Notes under the pieces: generated by a model
Told to the model about the DNA's origin: nothing
What the model saw: only the letters and a program-made list of their open reading frames with translations
Databases searched by the model: none
NCBI GenBank assembly: GCA_963758205.1
Contig: CAVWUM010000006.1
Location: 124,001-188,000, forward strand
Length of the DNA stretch: 64,000 nucleotides
Source: Owenweeksia sp963758205
GTDB taxonomy: Bacteria; Bacteroidota; Bacteroidia; Flavobacteriales; Schleiferiaceae
Direction of reading: 5' to 3'
Program-made: the position numbers and the translations under genes
In this document: positions 51,680-60,328 of the stretch, one piece after another
Numbering within the stretch: the stretch's first letter is position 1
Layout: each line of letters begins with the position of its first letter

Positions 51680-52474
51680 ATGAATATTATAAGTGTACTT
51701 ATCGATTTTACTGAAACGTCTAAAGTGGCCACAGCCTATGCCTGCCAATTGGCCAAGGGGGAAGGCGCCAAGGTAAATCTTCTGCATATAACCAGTCATT
51801 CTGATGAATCAGCCAGCCAGCTTGAAGAAAAGCTGCTTGATTTTACCGGAATAAAAAATATGGGTGTGGACTATGAAGTGTCCGTAGGTGATGGCGATTA
51901 TATGATCCAGGTGCCCAAATTGCTACAGCTTAGCGATTCTGACTTTGTAGTGATAGGTACACACGGCCAAAAGGGAATCTTTCAAACCCTGTTTGGCGCC
52001 AATGTAATTAAGTTGATACAAAGTCTTAAAATATCTGCGTTGGTGGTGCAGGATAACAGCCCTATGCCTGAGGGAGGTTTTGAGAAAATCCTTTTCCCCA
52101 TGGCGCCACACAGCAACTTCCAGGTAAAAATTGACCAAACGGCCCATTGGGCCAAAAAAATGGACTCAAGCGTGGAAGTATTTTGCCTGTTTAAGGAAGA
52201 TGGCACTTTGCATGAAGGACTGGCCAAAAATCTGGAGCAAACCAAAAAGAGTTTTACGGATGAAGGCGTGAAGTTTAACCTTATCCTACGGGACTCTAAG
52301 GTGTACTCTATAGGTTATGCCCGCGAAGTGCTGGATGAAGCCAAAAACATTGGAGCTGATCTGATTTCAATCATGTCGCAAACCTCAGAAGAAAACCGCT
52401 ACTTCGGCAATGTGGATAAAACGAATATGGTATTGAATCCTATGGGCATACCGGTACTGTGTGTGGCGGAGTAA
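51680..52474 (+). CDS. universal stress protein, tandem UspA domains
   Basis: 264 residues made of two Usp-like halves. The first (1-~135) has ISVLIDFTETSKVATAYACQLA and VIGTHGQKGIFQTLFGANVIKLI, close to the ATP-binding G-2x-G-9x-G pattern; the second (~140-264) ends NTNMVLNPMGIPVLCV-like (TNMVLNPMGIPVLCVAE). USPs are induced by starvation and stress. A second USP gene lies at 59686-60114. Confidence 0.88.
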   Translation: MNIISVLIDFTETSKVATAYACQLAKGEGAKVNLLHITSHSDESASQLEEKLLDFTGIKNMGVDYEVSVGDGDYMIQVPKLLQLSDSDFVVIGTHGQKGIFQTLFGANVIKLIQSLKISALVVQDNSPMPEGGFEKILFPMAPHSNFQVKIDQTAHWAKKMDSSVEVFCLFKEDGTLHEGLAKNLEQTKKSFTDEGVKFNLILRDSKVYSIGYAREVLDEAKNIGADLISIMSQTSEENRYFGNVDKTNMVLNPMGIPVLCVAE

Positions 52475-52574
52475 GAAAGGTAGTTAGTATATCGTACTAT
52501 TTTATAGATCACACTTCATACTTAATCTCATTTCTAAAATCCTGCGTTTCACATCTAAGCTCTAATTTCGCGCT

Positions 52575-53966
52575 ATGCGAATGGACGATACTATATGCGC
52601 GCTATCTACCCCCCAGGGGATGGGCGCCATAGCTATGATCAGGCTTTCGGGGGCCGAGAGTTTTTCAATTTTCAACAAGGTTTTTAAATCCTATAAAAAG
52701 CAGGCGCTGGCACAAGCAGAAGGCTACACCCTGCATTTTGGAAAAATAATGGATGGCGACCATACGCTGGATGAAGTGATGGTTGGCGTTTTTAAAAACC
52801 CCCACTCTTACACCGGTGAAGATGTAATTGAAATCACCTGCCATGGTTCTGTGTACATCCAGGAGCAGATTATTAAGCTGTTGCTGAAGAGCGGCTGCCG
52901 TATGGCTGATCCCGGTGAGTACACTATGCGGGCGTTTATTAATGGCAAAATGGACCTTAGCCAATCCGAGGCGGTGGCGGATCTTATAGAATCAGAAAGC
53001 CAGGCCGCCCACCAGGTAGCTATGCAACAAATGCGCGGTGGTTTTAGTAATGAAATTAAAGAACTGCGCACCGAACTCATCAACTTTGCCTCCCTTATTG
53101 AGCTTGAGCTCGATTTTGCTGAAGAGGATGTGGAGTTTGCCGATCGCACCCAGCTTAGTGATTTGCTTACGCGAATAAAAACCGTTGTAAAGCGGCTTAT
53201 CGACTCATTTGATACTGGTAATGTAATTAAGAATGGCGTGCCGGTAGCCATTGTGGGTGCACCTAATGCGGGTAAATCTACTTTGCTTAATGCCCTGCTT
53301 AATGAAGAAAAGGCGATAGTAACCGAGATTGCCGGTACTACCCGCGATGCTATAGAAGATGAAGTTTCCATAAACGGGATAAAGTTCAGATTTATAGATA
53401 CGGCCGGCATACGCGAAACGGAGGATGTGGTAGAGTCTATGGGCATCCAAAAGACTTTTGAAAAGATTGAACAGAGCAGGATTGTACTTTACTTATTCAA
53501 TATCGAATATTTAAAATCGAATAGCTCTGTTATTAAAGGTGAGATTGCTGAGCTCAGAAAAAAAACCACCGATAAAACCCTCTTGATACTGGCCAATAAA
53601 ACGGATTTGGTAGAAAGCACGGAAGTGCTGAACTTACTTGGCGAGCAGGAAGATCTAGTCCCAATTTCGGCATTGCGCAAAACGGGTATTGACACCTTAA
53701 TTGCGCGGCTTACGCGCGAAATTAACATGGGCGCACTAAACAGCAACCAAACCATAGTAACCAATGCCCGCCACTACCACGCACTGCAGCAAAGTCTTGA
53801 AGATATAGTGCGTGTGGAAGAGGGTATGGCCAATAACATCAGTGGCGACTTTTTAGCCATGGACATCCGCGAAGCCCTGAAACACCTTGGCAGCATTATA
53901 GGCGAAGTGGATACTGATCGTGATATACTGGGGAATATTTTTGGGAAGTTTTGTATCGGAAAGTAG
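52575..53966 (+). CDS. mnmE: tRNA uridine-5-carboxymethylaminomethyl modification GTPase MnmE
   Basis: 463 residues. N-terminal folate-binding domain (TICALSTPQGMGAIAMIRLSG is split here as TICALSTPQG and GAIAMIRLSG), central helical domain, and an inserted G domain with G1 GAPNAGKSTL, G3 DTAGIRET and G4 NKTD. The C-terminus CIGK carries the catalytic Cys. With MnmG it makes cmnm5U34 in tRNAs. Start at 52575 is 14 nt after a TAATTTCG box resembling the -7 element, giving a very short leader. Confidence 0.96.
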   Translation: MRMDDTICALSTPQGMGAIAMIRLSGAESFSIFNKVFKSYKKQALAQAEGYTLHFGKIMDGDHTLDEVMVGVFKNPHSYTGEDVIEITCHGSVYIQEQIIKLLLKSGCRMADPGEYTMRAFINGKMDLSQSEAVADLIESESQAAHQVAMQQMRGGFSNEIKELRTELINFASLIELELDFAEEDVEFADRTQLSDLLTRIKTVVKRLIDSFDTGNVIKNGVPVAIVGAPNAGKSTLLNALLNEEKAIVTEIAGTTRDAIEDEVSINGIKFRFIDTAGIRETEDVVESMGIQKTFEKIEQSRIVLYLFNIEYLKSNSSVIKGEIAELRKKTTDKTLLILANKTDLVESTEVLNLLGEQEDLVPISALRKTGIDTLIARLTREINMGALNSNQTIVTNARHYHALQQSLEDIVRVEEGMANNISGDFLAMDIREALKHLGSIIGEVDTDRDILGNIFGKFCIGK

Positions 53967-54022
53967 AATCTCCTACCGATATTTCTCACATATCCCTTTA
54001 ATTTGCCCCCTAAACTTTTGTT

Positions 54023-54922
54023 ATGGCTTCAGGCTTTTTTGCACTGCTGGATGATATTGCAACCCTAATGGATGATGTGGCCACCATGGGGAAAGTTGCC
54101 GGAAAAAAAACGGCCGGTATTTTGGGAGATGACCTGGCGGTAAATGCGGAAAAGGCTTCCGGGTTTTTATCTTCCCGGGAGTTGCCCGTGCTATGGTCTA
54201 TCACCAAAGGGTCGCTACTAAATAAAGTCATTATACTGCCAATTGCCTTTGGGCTCAGTGCTTTTTTGCCCACAGCAATCACTGTTATTCTGGTAATAGG
54301 AGGTTTGTACCTAGCGTATGAGGGTGCTGAAAAAATTTACGAATTCTTCTTTCCACATACAAATGAAGAGGAACCAAAGATAAAAGCCGATCTTCCGAAA
54401 GAAGAAGCACTGGAGTTTGAAAAGAAAAAAGTGAAATCCGCCATTGTTACTGACTTCATACTTTCGGTGGAGATTGTAATTATTGCCCTGGGTGCCGTTA
54501 TTGAAGAAGAGCTCCCTGTAAAAATAATGGTAGTTACGGGTATTGCACTAATGGCTACTGTGGGAGTTTATGGTATTGTGGCACTTATTGTTCGGATGGA
54601 TGATTTTGGGCGCAAGCTCATAAACCTAAACCCTGAAGACAACAGCTTCTCTGACAAGGCGGGCCGCGTACTGGTAAGCGCGCTGCCCAAAGTGATTAAA
54701 AGCCTTTCGGTAATTGGAACGATAGCGCTATTGCTGGTGTCCGGTGGTATTTTTGTGCACAATATTTCTTTTATTCATCACCTGGAAGAACATATTCCCG
54801 TTCCCGGCATTGTCTTCGAGTTTTTATCCGGACTGCTTATTGGAGCTGTTGTGCTGCTCATTATTTTTGGTAGCAAAAAGCTTTATAAGAGCTTTAAGAA
54901 AACTGCTGCCGGGCATTCGTAA
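54023..54922 (+). CDS. DUF808 family inner-membrane protein
   Basis: 299 residues. The conserved start SGFFALLDDIATLMDDVA and KVAGKKTAGILGDDLAVNAEK identify DUF808 (E. coli YedI family). About six to seven membrane helices follow, including ILPIAFGLSAFLPTAITVIL and a C-terminal pair. Function of the family is not established. The next gene (thioredoxin-like) starts 8 nt later and is likely co-transcribed. Confidence 0.9.
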   Translation: MASGFFALLDDIATLMDDVATMGKVAGKKTAGILGDDLAVNAEKASGFLSSRELPVLWSITKGSLLNKVIILPIAFGLSAFLPTAITVILVIGGLYLAYEGAEKIYEFFFPHTNEEEPKIKADLPKEEALEFEKKKVKSAIVTDFILSVEIVIIALGAVIEEELPVKIMVVTGIALMATVGVYGIVALIVRMDDFGRKLINLNPEDNSFSDKAGRVLVSALPKVIKSLSVIGTIALLLVSGGIFVHNISFIHHLEEHIPVPGIVFEFLSGLLIGAVVLLIIFGSKKLYKSFKKTAAGHS

Positions 54923-54930
54923 ACACTAGC

Positions 54931-55233
54931 ATGATTGAATTACTCTACTACACAAGCAAAACCTGTGGCGTGTGCCAGGTGCTAAAGCCAAAGCTGCTGG
55001 AGGCTGTACATGAAACCTTCCTTGAGGTGAAAATACGTGTGGTAGATGTGGAGGAGGAACCCGAGCTGGCCGGACAAGCCATGGTATTTACTTTGCCGGT
55101 GGTAATTCTAAAACAAGAAGAGAAAGAAATGTTCCGCTTTGCACGTAGTTTTTCGGTGTATCAGGTGCTGAGGAATATACAGCAGCTTAGTGGCGGATAC
55201 AGCCAACCCCTTTACATTGTTAAGAACCATTGA
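54931..55233 (+). CDS. thioredoxin-family protein
   Basis: 100 residues with a CxxC redox motif C12-G-V-C15 near the N-terminus of a thioredoxin fold, the EEEPELAG helix and the cis-Pro segment TLPVVIL. No signal peptide, so cytoplasmic. It lies 8 nt after the DUF808 gene. The accessory TIR/IS island begins about 140 nt downstream. Confidence 0.88.
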   Translation: MIELLYYTSKTCGVCQVLKPKLLEAVHETFLEVKIRVVDVEEEPELAGQAMVFTLPVVILKQEEKEMFRFARSFSVYQVLRNIQQLSGGYSQPLYIVKNH

Positions 55234-55374
55234 AAACTAAATCACTTTCCTTTGGTGCAGTTTATCTATTTTCGAGAATCAGTAAACTAACGCTTAACAA
55301 ATTACCTCCTCTCGAAATCCCACCTTTTACCTTGGTTTCTTCAAGGAGTTTTAAAGCACTGTTTCAATTAATTT

Positions 55375-55428
55375 GTCAAGCTAATGCATAATGAATATAA
55401 CGCAATAGACGCTATGCATTAGTTGGCA
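55375..55428. other. attC-like long inverted repeat at the left edge of the accessory island
   Basis: CTAATGCATA (55381-55390) and TATGCATTAG (55413-55422) pair 10/10 around a 22-nt centre. Outward the pairing continues as TGTCAA with one bulged G against TTGGCA. A stem with an extra-helical G and a GTTGGCA end resembles an integron attC site, although GTTGGCA does not fully fit GTTRRRY. An 8-bp direct repeat CAAGCTAA (55377-55384, 55430-55437) flanks it. It lies 34 nt upstream of the TIR gene. From 55234 to 55374 I see nothing else. Confidence 0.4.
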
Positions 55429-55455
55429 GCAAGCTAAATAACGAACACATATCCG

Positions 55456-55932
55456 ATGAATAAACTTTTTATAAGCTACTCACACAAAGACGAAAATCTT
55501 ATTGAAGATTTTATCACGCATGTTGCTCCATTAAAAAATAACGGCATTCTATCTGAATGGTATGATAGAAAAATTGAAACAGGCGAAGTCTTTCAAAATG
55601 ATATTGATAACAACCTGGGAAATGCAGACATAATCTGTTTAATGATTTCAAGCAATTTTTTAGCTTCAAATGCTTGCTTAGAGGAGAAAGATGTTGCCCT
55701 TAACCTGAGAGAGACTAAAGGAATCAGAGTAATTCCAGTAATCCTGAGTCCATGTGCATGGACCACGCATAAAGAATTAAGTGAATTGTTAGCAGTACCA
55801 ACCGATGGAAAAGCCGTAACCGCATTTTCGGATAAAAATGAAGGTTGGTTAGATACGATAAATTGGATAATGCAGAGTCCAGCCATAATTTTGTGTTTGG
55901 GCGATCCAAAATTCACACTTAAAGATTGGTAG
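55456..55932 (+). pseudogene. TIR-domain protein truncated by an IS element
   Basis: 158 residues. KLFISYSHKDENLIEDF begins a bacterial TIR domain; SSNFLASNACLEEKDVAL holds the acidic residue (E76 or E77) used for NAD cleavage in active TIRs, and VIPVILSPCAW the third strand. Related Bacteroidota proteins continue into a STAND-type NTPase. Here the frame ends at KDW followed by TAG, whose bases belong to the IS left end, so the insertion cut the gene. C-terminal remnants of a STAND protein lie beyond the IS. The TIR domain itself is complete and could still be made. Such proteins act in antiphage defence by NAD depletion. Confidence 0.78.
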
Positions 55933-57167
55933 GTTTTAACCTAACCTTTCAGGAAAGGCAATATACAATTGATTATATATCTGGGCCCAGCCCATTCTTG
56001 TTTTCTTCCATTTTTGGCTGATTTGCCGGGCAGCCAGATAAATGGATTTAATGGCCGCATCATCGGTTGGGAACACTTTTTTGTTTTTGGTGAACTTGCG
56101 CAGATTGGCATTAAAGCTCTCAATGATATTGGTGGTGTAGATCAGCCTTCTGACCTCTGCCGGGTATTCTAAAAACAGGGTGAGGGCTGCCCAGTTGTTT
56201 TCCCAGGAGTTTACCGCCTTTTGGTATTTGCCGTTCCAGTTGGCCTTGAACACTTCAAAGGCTTCGCGGGCCATCTTTTCATTATCGGCTTTGTAAATGC
56301 CCTTAATATCGGCCATAATGGCTCTACGATCCTTGTAGTTTACGTACTTTAAGGAGTTGCGTATTTGGTGTACAATACAGATCTGGTGCACACTGCCGGG
56401 GTAAATGGCCTCTACGGCAGCGCAGAGCCCGGGCAGGTTGTCCGAGCATAAAAACAGGATGTCCCTGATCCCACGGCTGCGAAGGTCTTCCAGTATGGCC
56501 ATCCACTCCGGGGCGGTTTCCTTTTCCACCACGCTCAGGCCCAGTATGTCCTGGCGCCCTTCCATGTCAATGCCCAGGGTTATCATACAAGCTTTGGAGA
56601 CCACGCGGCCCTCGTGCCTTATTTTATAATGGATGGCATCGATCCAGAGCACGGCATACAAATCCTGCAGGGGGCGTTGCTGCCACTGGCGGATATCTTC
56701 TAAAAGTGCATCGGTTATGATGGATACCTGGGAGGTTGAGTATTTTACCCCGTAGGTACGTTCCACAAAGTCCACCACATCGGAATTGCTCATTCCTTTG
56801 GCATACAGAAGCTGTATGCAGTCTTCAATTTCCTGCGACATGGTTTTGTGCTTAGGCACTATCACGGGGTCAAAACTGGCCTCCCTGTCGCGCGGTACTC
56901 TGATTCGCTGGTTGCCCTGGGCGGTCCTTAGTGTCTTTTCAGAGTGGCCATTGCGGATGTTTGTACCACTGGGGGGCTTGCCTTTGGGGTGCCCCAGGTG
57001 GACGGTCATCTCTGCCGAGAGCAGGTTCTCCACCCCTCGTTTAAAGAGTTGCTCGCGTACCAGCTCCAACTCTTCTTTGCTGCTAATCTGGCTGATCAGC
57101 TCTTCCAGTAAATTTTTGCTTTTCTCGTTCATAGAACAAATTTTTAGTTAAAAAATTTGGCCTACCA
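55927..57167 (-). mobile_element. IS256-family insertion sequence
   Basis: About 1.24 kb bounded by TGGTAGG at 55927-55933 and its complement CCTACCA at 57161-57167, with weaker similarity further in (TTAAC.TAA). It holds one intact transposase gene. Flanks ACTTAAAG (left, two bases outside the repeat) and ACTTCAAG (right, adjacent) differ by one base, so a target duplication is possible but not clean; recombination or decay after insertion may explain this. Confidence 0.8.
55936..57132 (-). CDS. IS256-family transposase
   Basis: 398 residues, full length and without internal stops. The Mutator-type DDE triad can be placed in LWIDAIHYKIR (first D), LFLCSDNLPGL (second D) and TTNIIESFNANLRK (E). 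NIRNGHSEKTLRTAQG near residue 60 is a family N-terminal mark. IS256 elements move by copy-out paste-in with a figure-eight intermediate. The gene is opposite in direction to the TIR gene it interrupts. Its GC content and codon use look higher in GC than the AT-rich remnants around it. Confidence 0.95.
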   Translation of the reverse strand: MNEKSKNLLEELISQISSKEELELVREQLFKRGVENLLSAEMTVHLGHPKGKPPSGTNIRNGHSEKTLRTAQGNQRIRVPRDREASFDPVIVPKHKTMSQEIEDCIQLLYAKGMSNSDVVDFVERTYGVKYSTSQVSIITDALLEDIRQWQQRPLQDLYAVLWIDAIHYKIRHEGRVVSKACMITLGIDMEGRQDILGLSVVEKETAPEWMAILEDLRSRGIRDILFLCSDNLPGLCAAVEAIYPGSVHQICIVHQIRNSLKYVNYKDRRAIMADIKGIYKADNEKMAREAFEVFKANWNGKYQKAVNSWENNWAALTLFLEYPAEVRRLIYTTNIIESFNANLRKFTKNKKVFPTDDAAIKSIYLAARQISQKWKKTRMGWAQIYNQLYIAFPERLG

Positions 57168-57353
57168 ACTTCAAGTGCGATTTTTGGGCAAAGGTCTAGA
57201 AACACAGAAATAGTACTTCAGCAAATTAAACATCCAATACATGATTCTAATCTGAATAAGATTTACCAAAATGTTGAAACCGCAACTTTTGAAGGTAAAA
57301 TAAAAGGTGATGTTCTCGTTGTATTGTCTGCGGTTGCAGGAAAGATGAAGTAA
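57168..57353 (+). pseudogene. coding remnant right of the IS element, unidentified
   Basis: A frame of 61 codons starts directly at the IS boundary and ends with TAA at 57351-57353. It reads NTEIVLQQIKHPIHDSNLNK and then ATFEGKIKGDVLVVLSAVAG, with natural-looking codon use but no start codon. It does not continue the TIR protein in an obvious way, and I do not recognise it. Either the part originally next to the TIR domain was deleted, or a different gene end was brought here. Confidence 0.4.
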
Positions 57354-57420
57354 AGTTTTTTGGAATATATAGGGCTTTTGATTCATTAAGTAATTGCAAT
57401 CCTACTTCACAAAGAATTAA

Positions 57421-57780
57421 ATGAATACCAAGTCTAAAATTTGGACGACCAGGAATTCGATTATCTTATTATCCATTCTTTTAGTTAGTTTATTCTACAC
57501 AAGTATTCTAATCGAAGGGTGGACAGCTGTATTTCTCCTGATGATTGCTTTTCCAATAGGTATTCTGCTCATAGGCTTTTTACTATTCGGAATGCTATCG
57601 GCCATAAAAGCCCGAGACAAGGCGTTTTTCTTGCCTGCTTTAATCGGTATAGTCACCCTGTTGAAAATAATTTATCGACCTGTTGAACAACTGATTGAAA
57701 AGTTAAAAAGTCCGGTGATATTGTATGACTATTGCGAACAGAGTATTACCAAGAACACTTTAATTTACCCATTCCGTTAA
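57421..57780 (+). CDS. small membrane protein, fused or running into a STAND remnant
   Basis: 119 residues with ATG at 57421 and three likely membrane helices (IILLSILLVSLFYTSILIEG; AVFLLMIAFPIGILLIGFLL; AFFLPALIGIVTLLKII). The last 20 residues (from about YDYCEQSITK) overlap in another frame the start of the STAND C-terminal remnant, so the true C-terminus may have been replaced. Not recognised. AT-rich like the rest of the island. Confidence 0.45.
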   Translation: MNTKSKIWTTRNSIILLSILLVSLFYTSILIEGWTAVFLLMIAFPIGILLIGFLLFGMLSAIKARDKAFFLPALIGIVTLLKIIYRPVEQLIEKLKSPVILYDYCEQSITKNTLIYPFR

Positions 57781-58893
57781 GTGAATTGGTTACGAAACTG
57801 TCTAATGTAAACATATGTAAATTCGATTCTTTTAATCAATTCGGCTTCTGCTATTCCTACATATACTTCTTTTTTGTTGCCAAGTATCTTTCAGAACATG
57901 AAGCTGAGCAAGAAGAAAAAATAGCTAAGATCCTTTCAAATCTTCACAAGGATGAGAATGCGTACATAACAGTATTTATTGCACATCATACAAAATCAGA
58001 CCACCTACTTGACGAACTTTTGTTAAATGCTGAAATACTATTTGAGAAGTACGAGCCGCAACTTTAAAAACTGATGAACTATCATTTTTTGATAAGCATG
58101 AAGACAAAATAATAAAGGCCATTTTGCCTTCTTATCAACATGACCCAGAGGCAGAAAGAAAAAAGTTACTGATTGAGAACTCTGAGGTCGAAGACGCAAG
58201 AAATGATGCACCAAACCAAACTCACTTGGACAATGATGAAATTTCGTCTGAGCTACTTAGAGATTTAAGATTGAGTATAAAAACGGTCGAAGTAATGGGT
58301 CTAATACTTAAAAACCGTTCGGGTTCCCTTAGCCTAAATAGACTTGAATACATTTTTGAACAGGGCCTTAAAGTGCATCTAAGAATTTTGACCTGTTTTT
58401 TGAAATAATAAAAGATGAAGGGACAGAACAAACCTGGTCAATCTTTTAAAAGAGCGCATTAATCATATAATAGAAGAAAATGAAGATAGAAAGGACTTAA
58501 GTGTTGATAAGGTTGAAAAACTAGTTTAAAGCAATTTATTGGACTCTGATCTTTGGAGTATTGCATGGATTCATTACTAAACCAATTCATGATTTAGGCT
58601 CAATTAACCTATTAAAGATAGCTGAAAATGTGAGTGCGCAAGAAATGACCCCTGCTGCCTTTATAGTTAATCATGGAATTAAAATGTGGTATGATAAGAA
58701 TGTTAAGCTAAATGAAATAGCTGATAGGATTTCTGATAAGGATTTCTCCAGGACAGCAGAACGACTCTTAAAATTTAAAGTTGTAGAACATTGCAGAATG
58801 CATAAAATCGACTTTACAAAATTGAAGGAGATAGAAGACAAACTCCATCTGTCTGCGACAAAAATGCTAGCTGAAAGAGCAAAAAACAAATAA
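57732..58893 (+). pseudogene. C-terminal remnant of a TIR-STAND-type NTPase, multiply frameshifted
   Basis: Pieces in different frames make one continuous helical region: EYYQEHFNLPIPLSELV and YSYIYFFFVAKYLSEH (57732-58067), LKTDELSFFDKHEDK and IIKAILPSYQHDPEAERKK (to 58408), then FFEIIKDEGTEQTWSIF, ERINHIIEENEDRKDL, and HGFITKPIHDLGSINLLKI to MLAERAKNK (58561-58893). Shifts or stops occur near 58054, 58397, 58450, 58528 and 58550. From memory this matches the region after the STAND NTPase in Bacteroidota TIR-STAND proteins. The P-loop NTPase core is missing, so the system is dead as a full-length sensor. The pseudogene status is firm; the family call is moderate. Confidence 0.6.
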
Positions 58894-58903
58894 ATAAACC
58901 CAG

Positions 58904-58940
58904 ATAGCGCGGATTTGCAATCCGTGCTCCTTCTTATCCC
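58904..58940. repeat. GCGCGGATTTGCAATCCGTGC dispersed palindrome
   Basis: CGGATT-TGC-AATCCG with flanking AGCG/TGCT. The GGATTTGCAATCCG core is a repeat I know from many Bacteroidota genomes; a shorter relative (CCGGTTTGCAATCC) is at 61269. It marks the right end of the accessory island. Confidence 0.6.
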
Positions 58941-59024
58941 TAAAAGTCAGCTCCGCGCTGGCCAAGTGTTTACCTCCAAATCCCTCAACCAATATCTTGA
59001 CTCTTCCACCAGAACTAAAAACCA

Positions 59025-59643
59025 ATGAAACATCTCATAACTGTGTCCGCTGCTATTCACCATTTCGCTACATGCTCAATCCATTGACTTTGAACTGGGC
59101 GTAGGAACAGGTCAGCCCTATTACATTGAGCACTCGGATGAAGGCATTAATAGCGATTACAGCCTTTCCACCAACTTCTACACTTCTTTAATATATCGTA
59201 ATCCCAACTCCTATTTTGACATTAATGCCACCTTCCTTAATGTGCTATGCAGATTGGAAGGAATGAACTTTAATACCAATTTGCCTTTGGACGAAGAGGT
59301 AAGCACATTCAGCACTTTTCTGGCGCTGGAGCATATTTCTGAGTATAGACTATCGGATATCGGCTTTTCCTTCGGGCTAGGTTATACCATTGAAAATATT
59401 ACATCCAACTTCAGTACTATTCCTGACCGCCAAAACAAGTATGCGAGCGTTAAACTTGAGGGTGTTTTAAGAAAATCGCTAAATGAAAACATAGCCATCA
59501 ATCTTCGCCCCATCCTGTTTTGGTCAGATCCGTACCACTCGTTTAATTCTTCGGATTGGGGGGTGGCTCGTGAGGACTTAAGCATTCTTGTTAATCTGGG
59601 AGTTTCTTATAGTATACCTGTAGCTTCTAAAAAAGAAAAATAA
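59025..59643 (+). pseudogene. outer-membrane beta-barrel protein with a frameshifted signal peptide
   Basis: ATG at 59025 gives MKHLITVS, then the frame hits a stop. In the next frame the sequence continues PLLFTISLHAQSIDFELGVG, a perfect signal-peptide end (HAQ) and the first barrel strand. So one base is lost or gained at 59041-59050. The mature part has alternating amphipathic strands (YSLSTNFYTSLIYRN, IGFSFGLGYTIENI, LNENIAINLRPILFW) and ends NLGVSYSIPVASKKEK. About 200 residues in total, the size of small porin-like barrels. Function unknown. Confidence 0.7.
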
Positions 59644-59685
59644 TGAAATAGCAGAGAGACGTAAAATGCATAAAGTCTGTCTTGA

Positions 59686-60114
59686 TTATGACTTGCGTGA
59701 AGTTTCGGTAATAAACAAAATAGACTGATCAATGAGCCGGGCTACCTTACCGGCAAATACCCCGGTGCCTTTATGTACTACTTTTTTACCGAAAACACAA
59801 AAGTCAAAATGGCGGCCATCCACCCACCTTAGTAAATCCTCCTGCCCACCACTGGCGTGTACCAGCACTTCCAGTTTTGCGTCATCCATACCTGCCTCCA
59901 AAGCCTTATCCCTTATCTCCTGCTCAAGTATCTCCTCAATGGGCTTATCAAGGTTAGGAAAATGCCTTGCGTAATCGTCCGTTGTATCCTGCAACTCCAG
60001 GTAATGTACAAGGTGCAAGGTTTCAAAATGCATAAGGTCATCCATAGCCTTTACATAGCGCAATACGCTATCATCAATTTCAGTAAGATCGAGAAAAATT
60101 GCTGCCGTTTTCAT
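59686..60114 (-). CDS. universal stress protein-like, single domain
   Basis: 142 residues. KTAAIFLDLTEIDDSVLRYV and FDFCVFGKKVVHKGTGVFAGKVARL fit a Usp fold, the latter near the ATP-binding loop; final strand SILFITE. Soluble, no signal peptide. A 29-codon ORF ends 3 nt upstream. Confidence 0.8.
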   Translation of the reverse strand: MKTAAIFLDLTEIDDSVLRYVKAMDDLMHFETLHLVHYLELQDTTDDYARHFPNLDKPIEEILEQEIRDKALEAGMDDAKLEVLVHASGGQEDLLRWVDGRHFDFCVFGKKVVHKGTGVFAGKVARLIDQSILFITETSRKS

Positions 60115-60117
60115 TTT

Positions 60118-60207
60118 TCAGCTTTTTTGATTTTTTGATTTTTCACCTTGTTTGTTGATCACTTCCTGCAGTCGCTTCTCGTAGTTTTCGCGGTCCGAAA
60201 ATTTCAT
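60118..60207 (-). CDS. possible 29-residue leader-like ORF
   Basis: ATG at 60207, stop at 60118-60120, only 3 nt before the USP start. The product MKFSDRENYEKRLQEVINK and the tail QGEKSKNQKS would form one charged amphipathic helix. Tight spacing suggests translational coupling with the USP gene. No homologue is recognised; it may be chance. Confidence 0.35.
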   Translation of the reverse strand: MKFSDRENYEKRLQEVINKQGEKSKNQKS

Positions 60208-60328
60208 GATAAATATCAGCCCAAGCATTAGCCTGCTAATTAACTTTGCAGGGCATTAACGATTAAAACTGCCAAACATTAGCAGTTAGGTGCATGTTTG
60301 ATTACCACAATCCTAAAAAGGTAGTATA

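Noticed and set aside
55917..57176. Perfect target-site duplication around the IS256 element
   Set aside because: ACTTAAAG and ACTTCAAG differ by one base and are offset by two bases relative to the terminal repeats.
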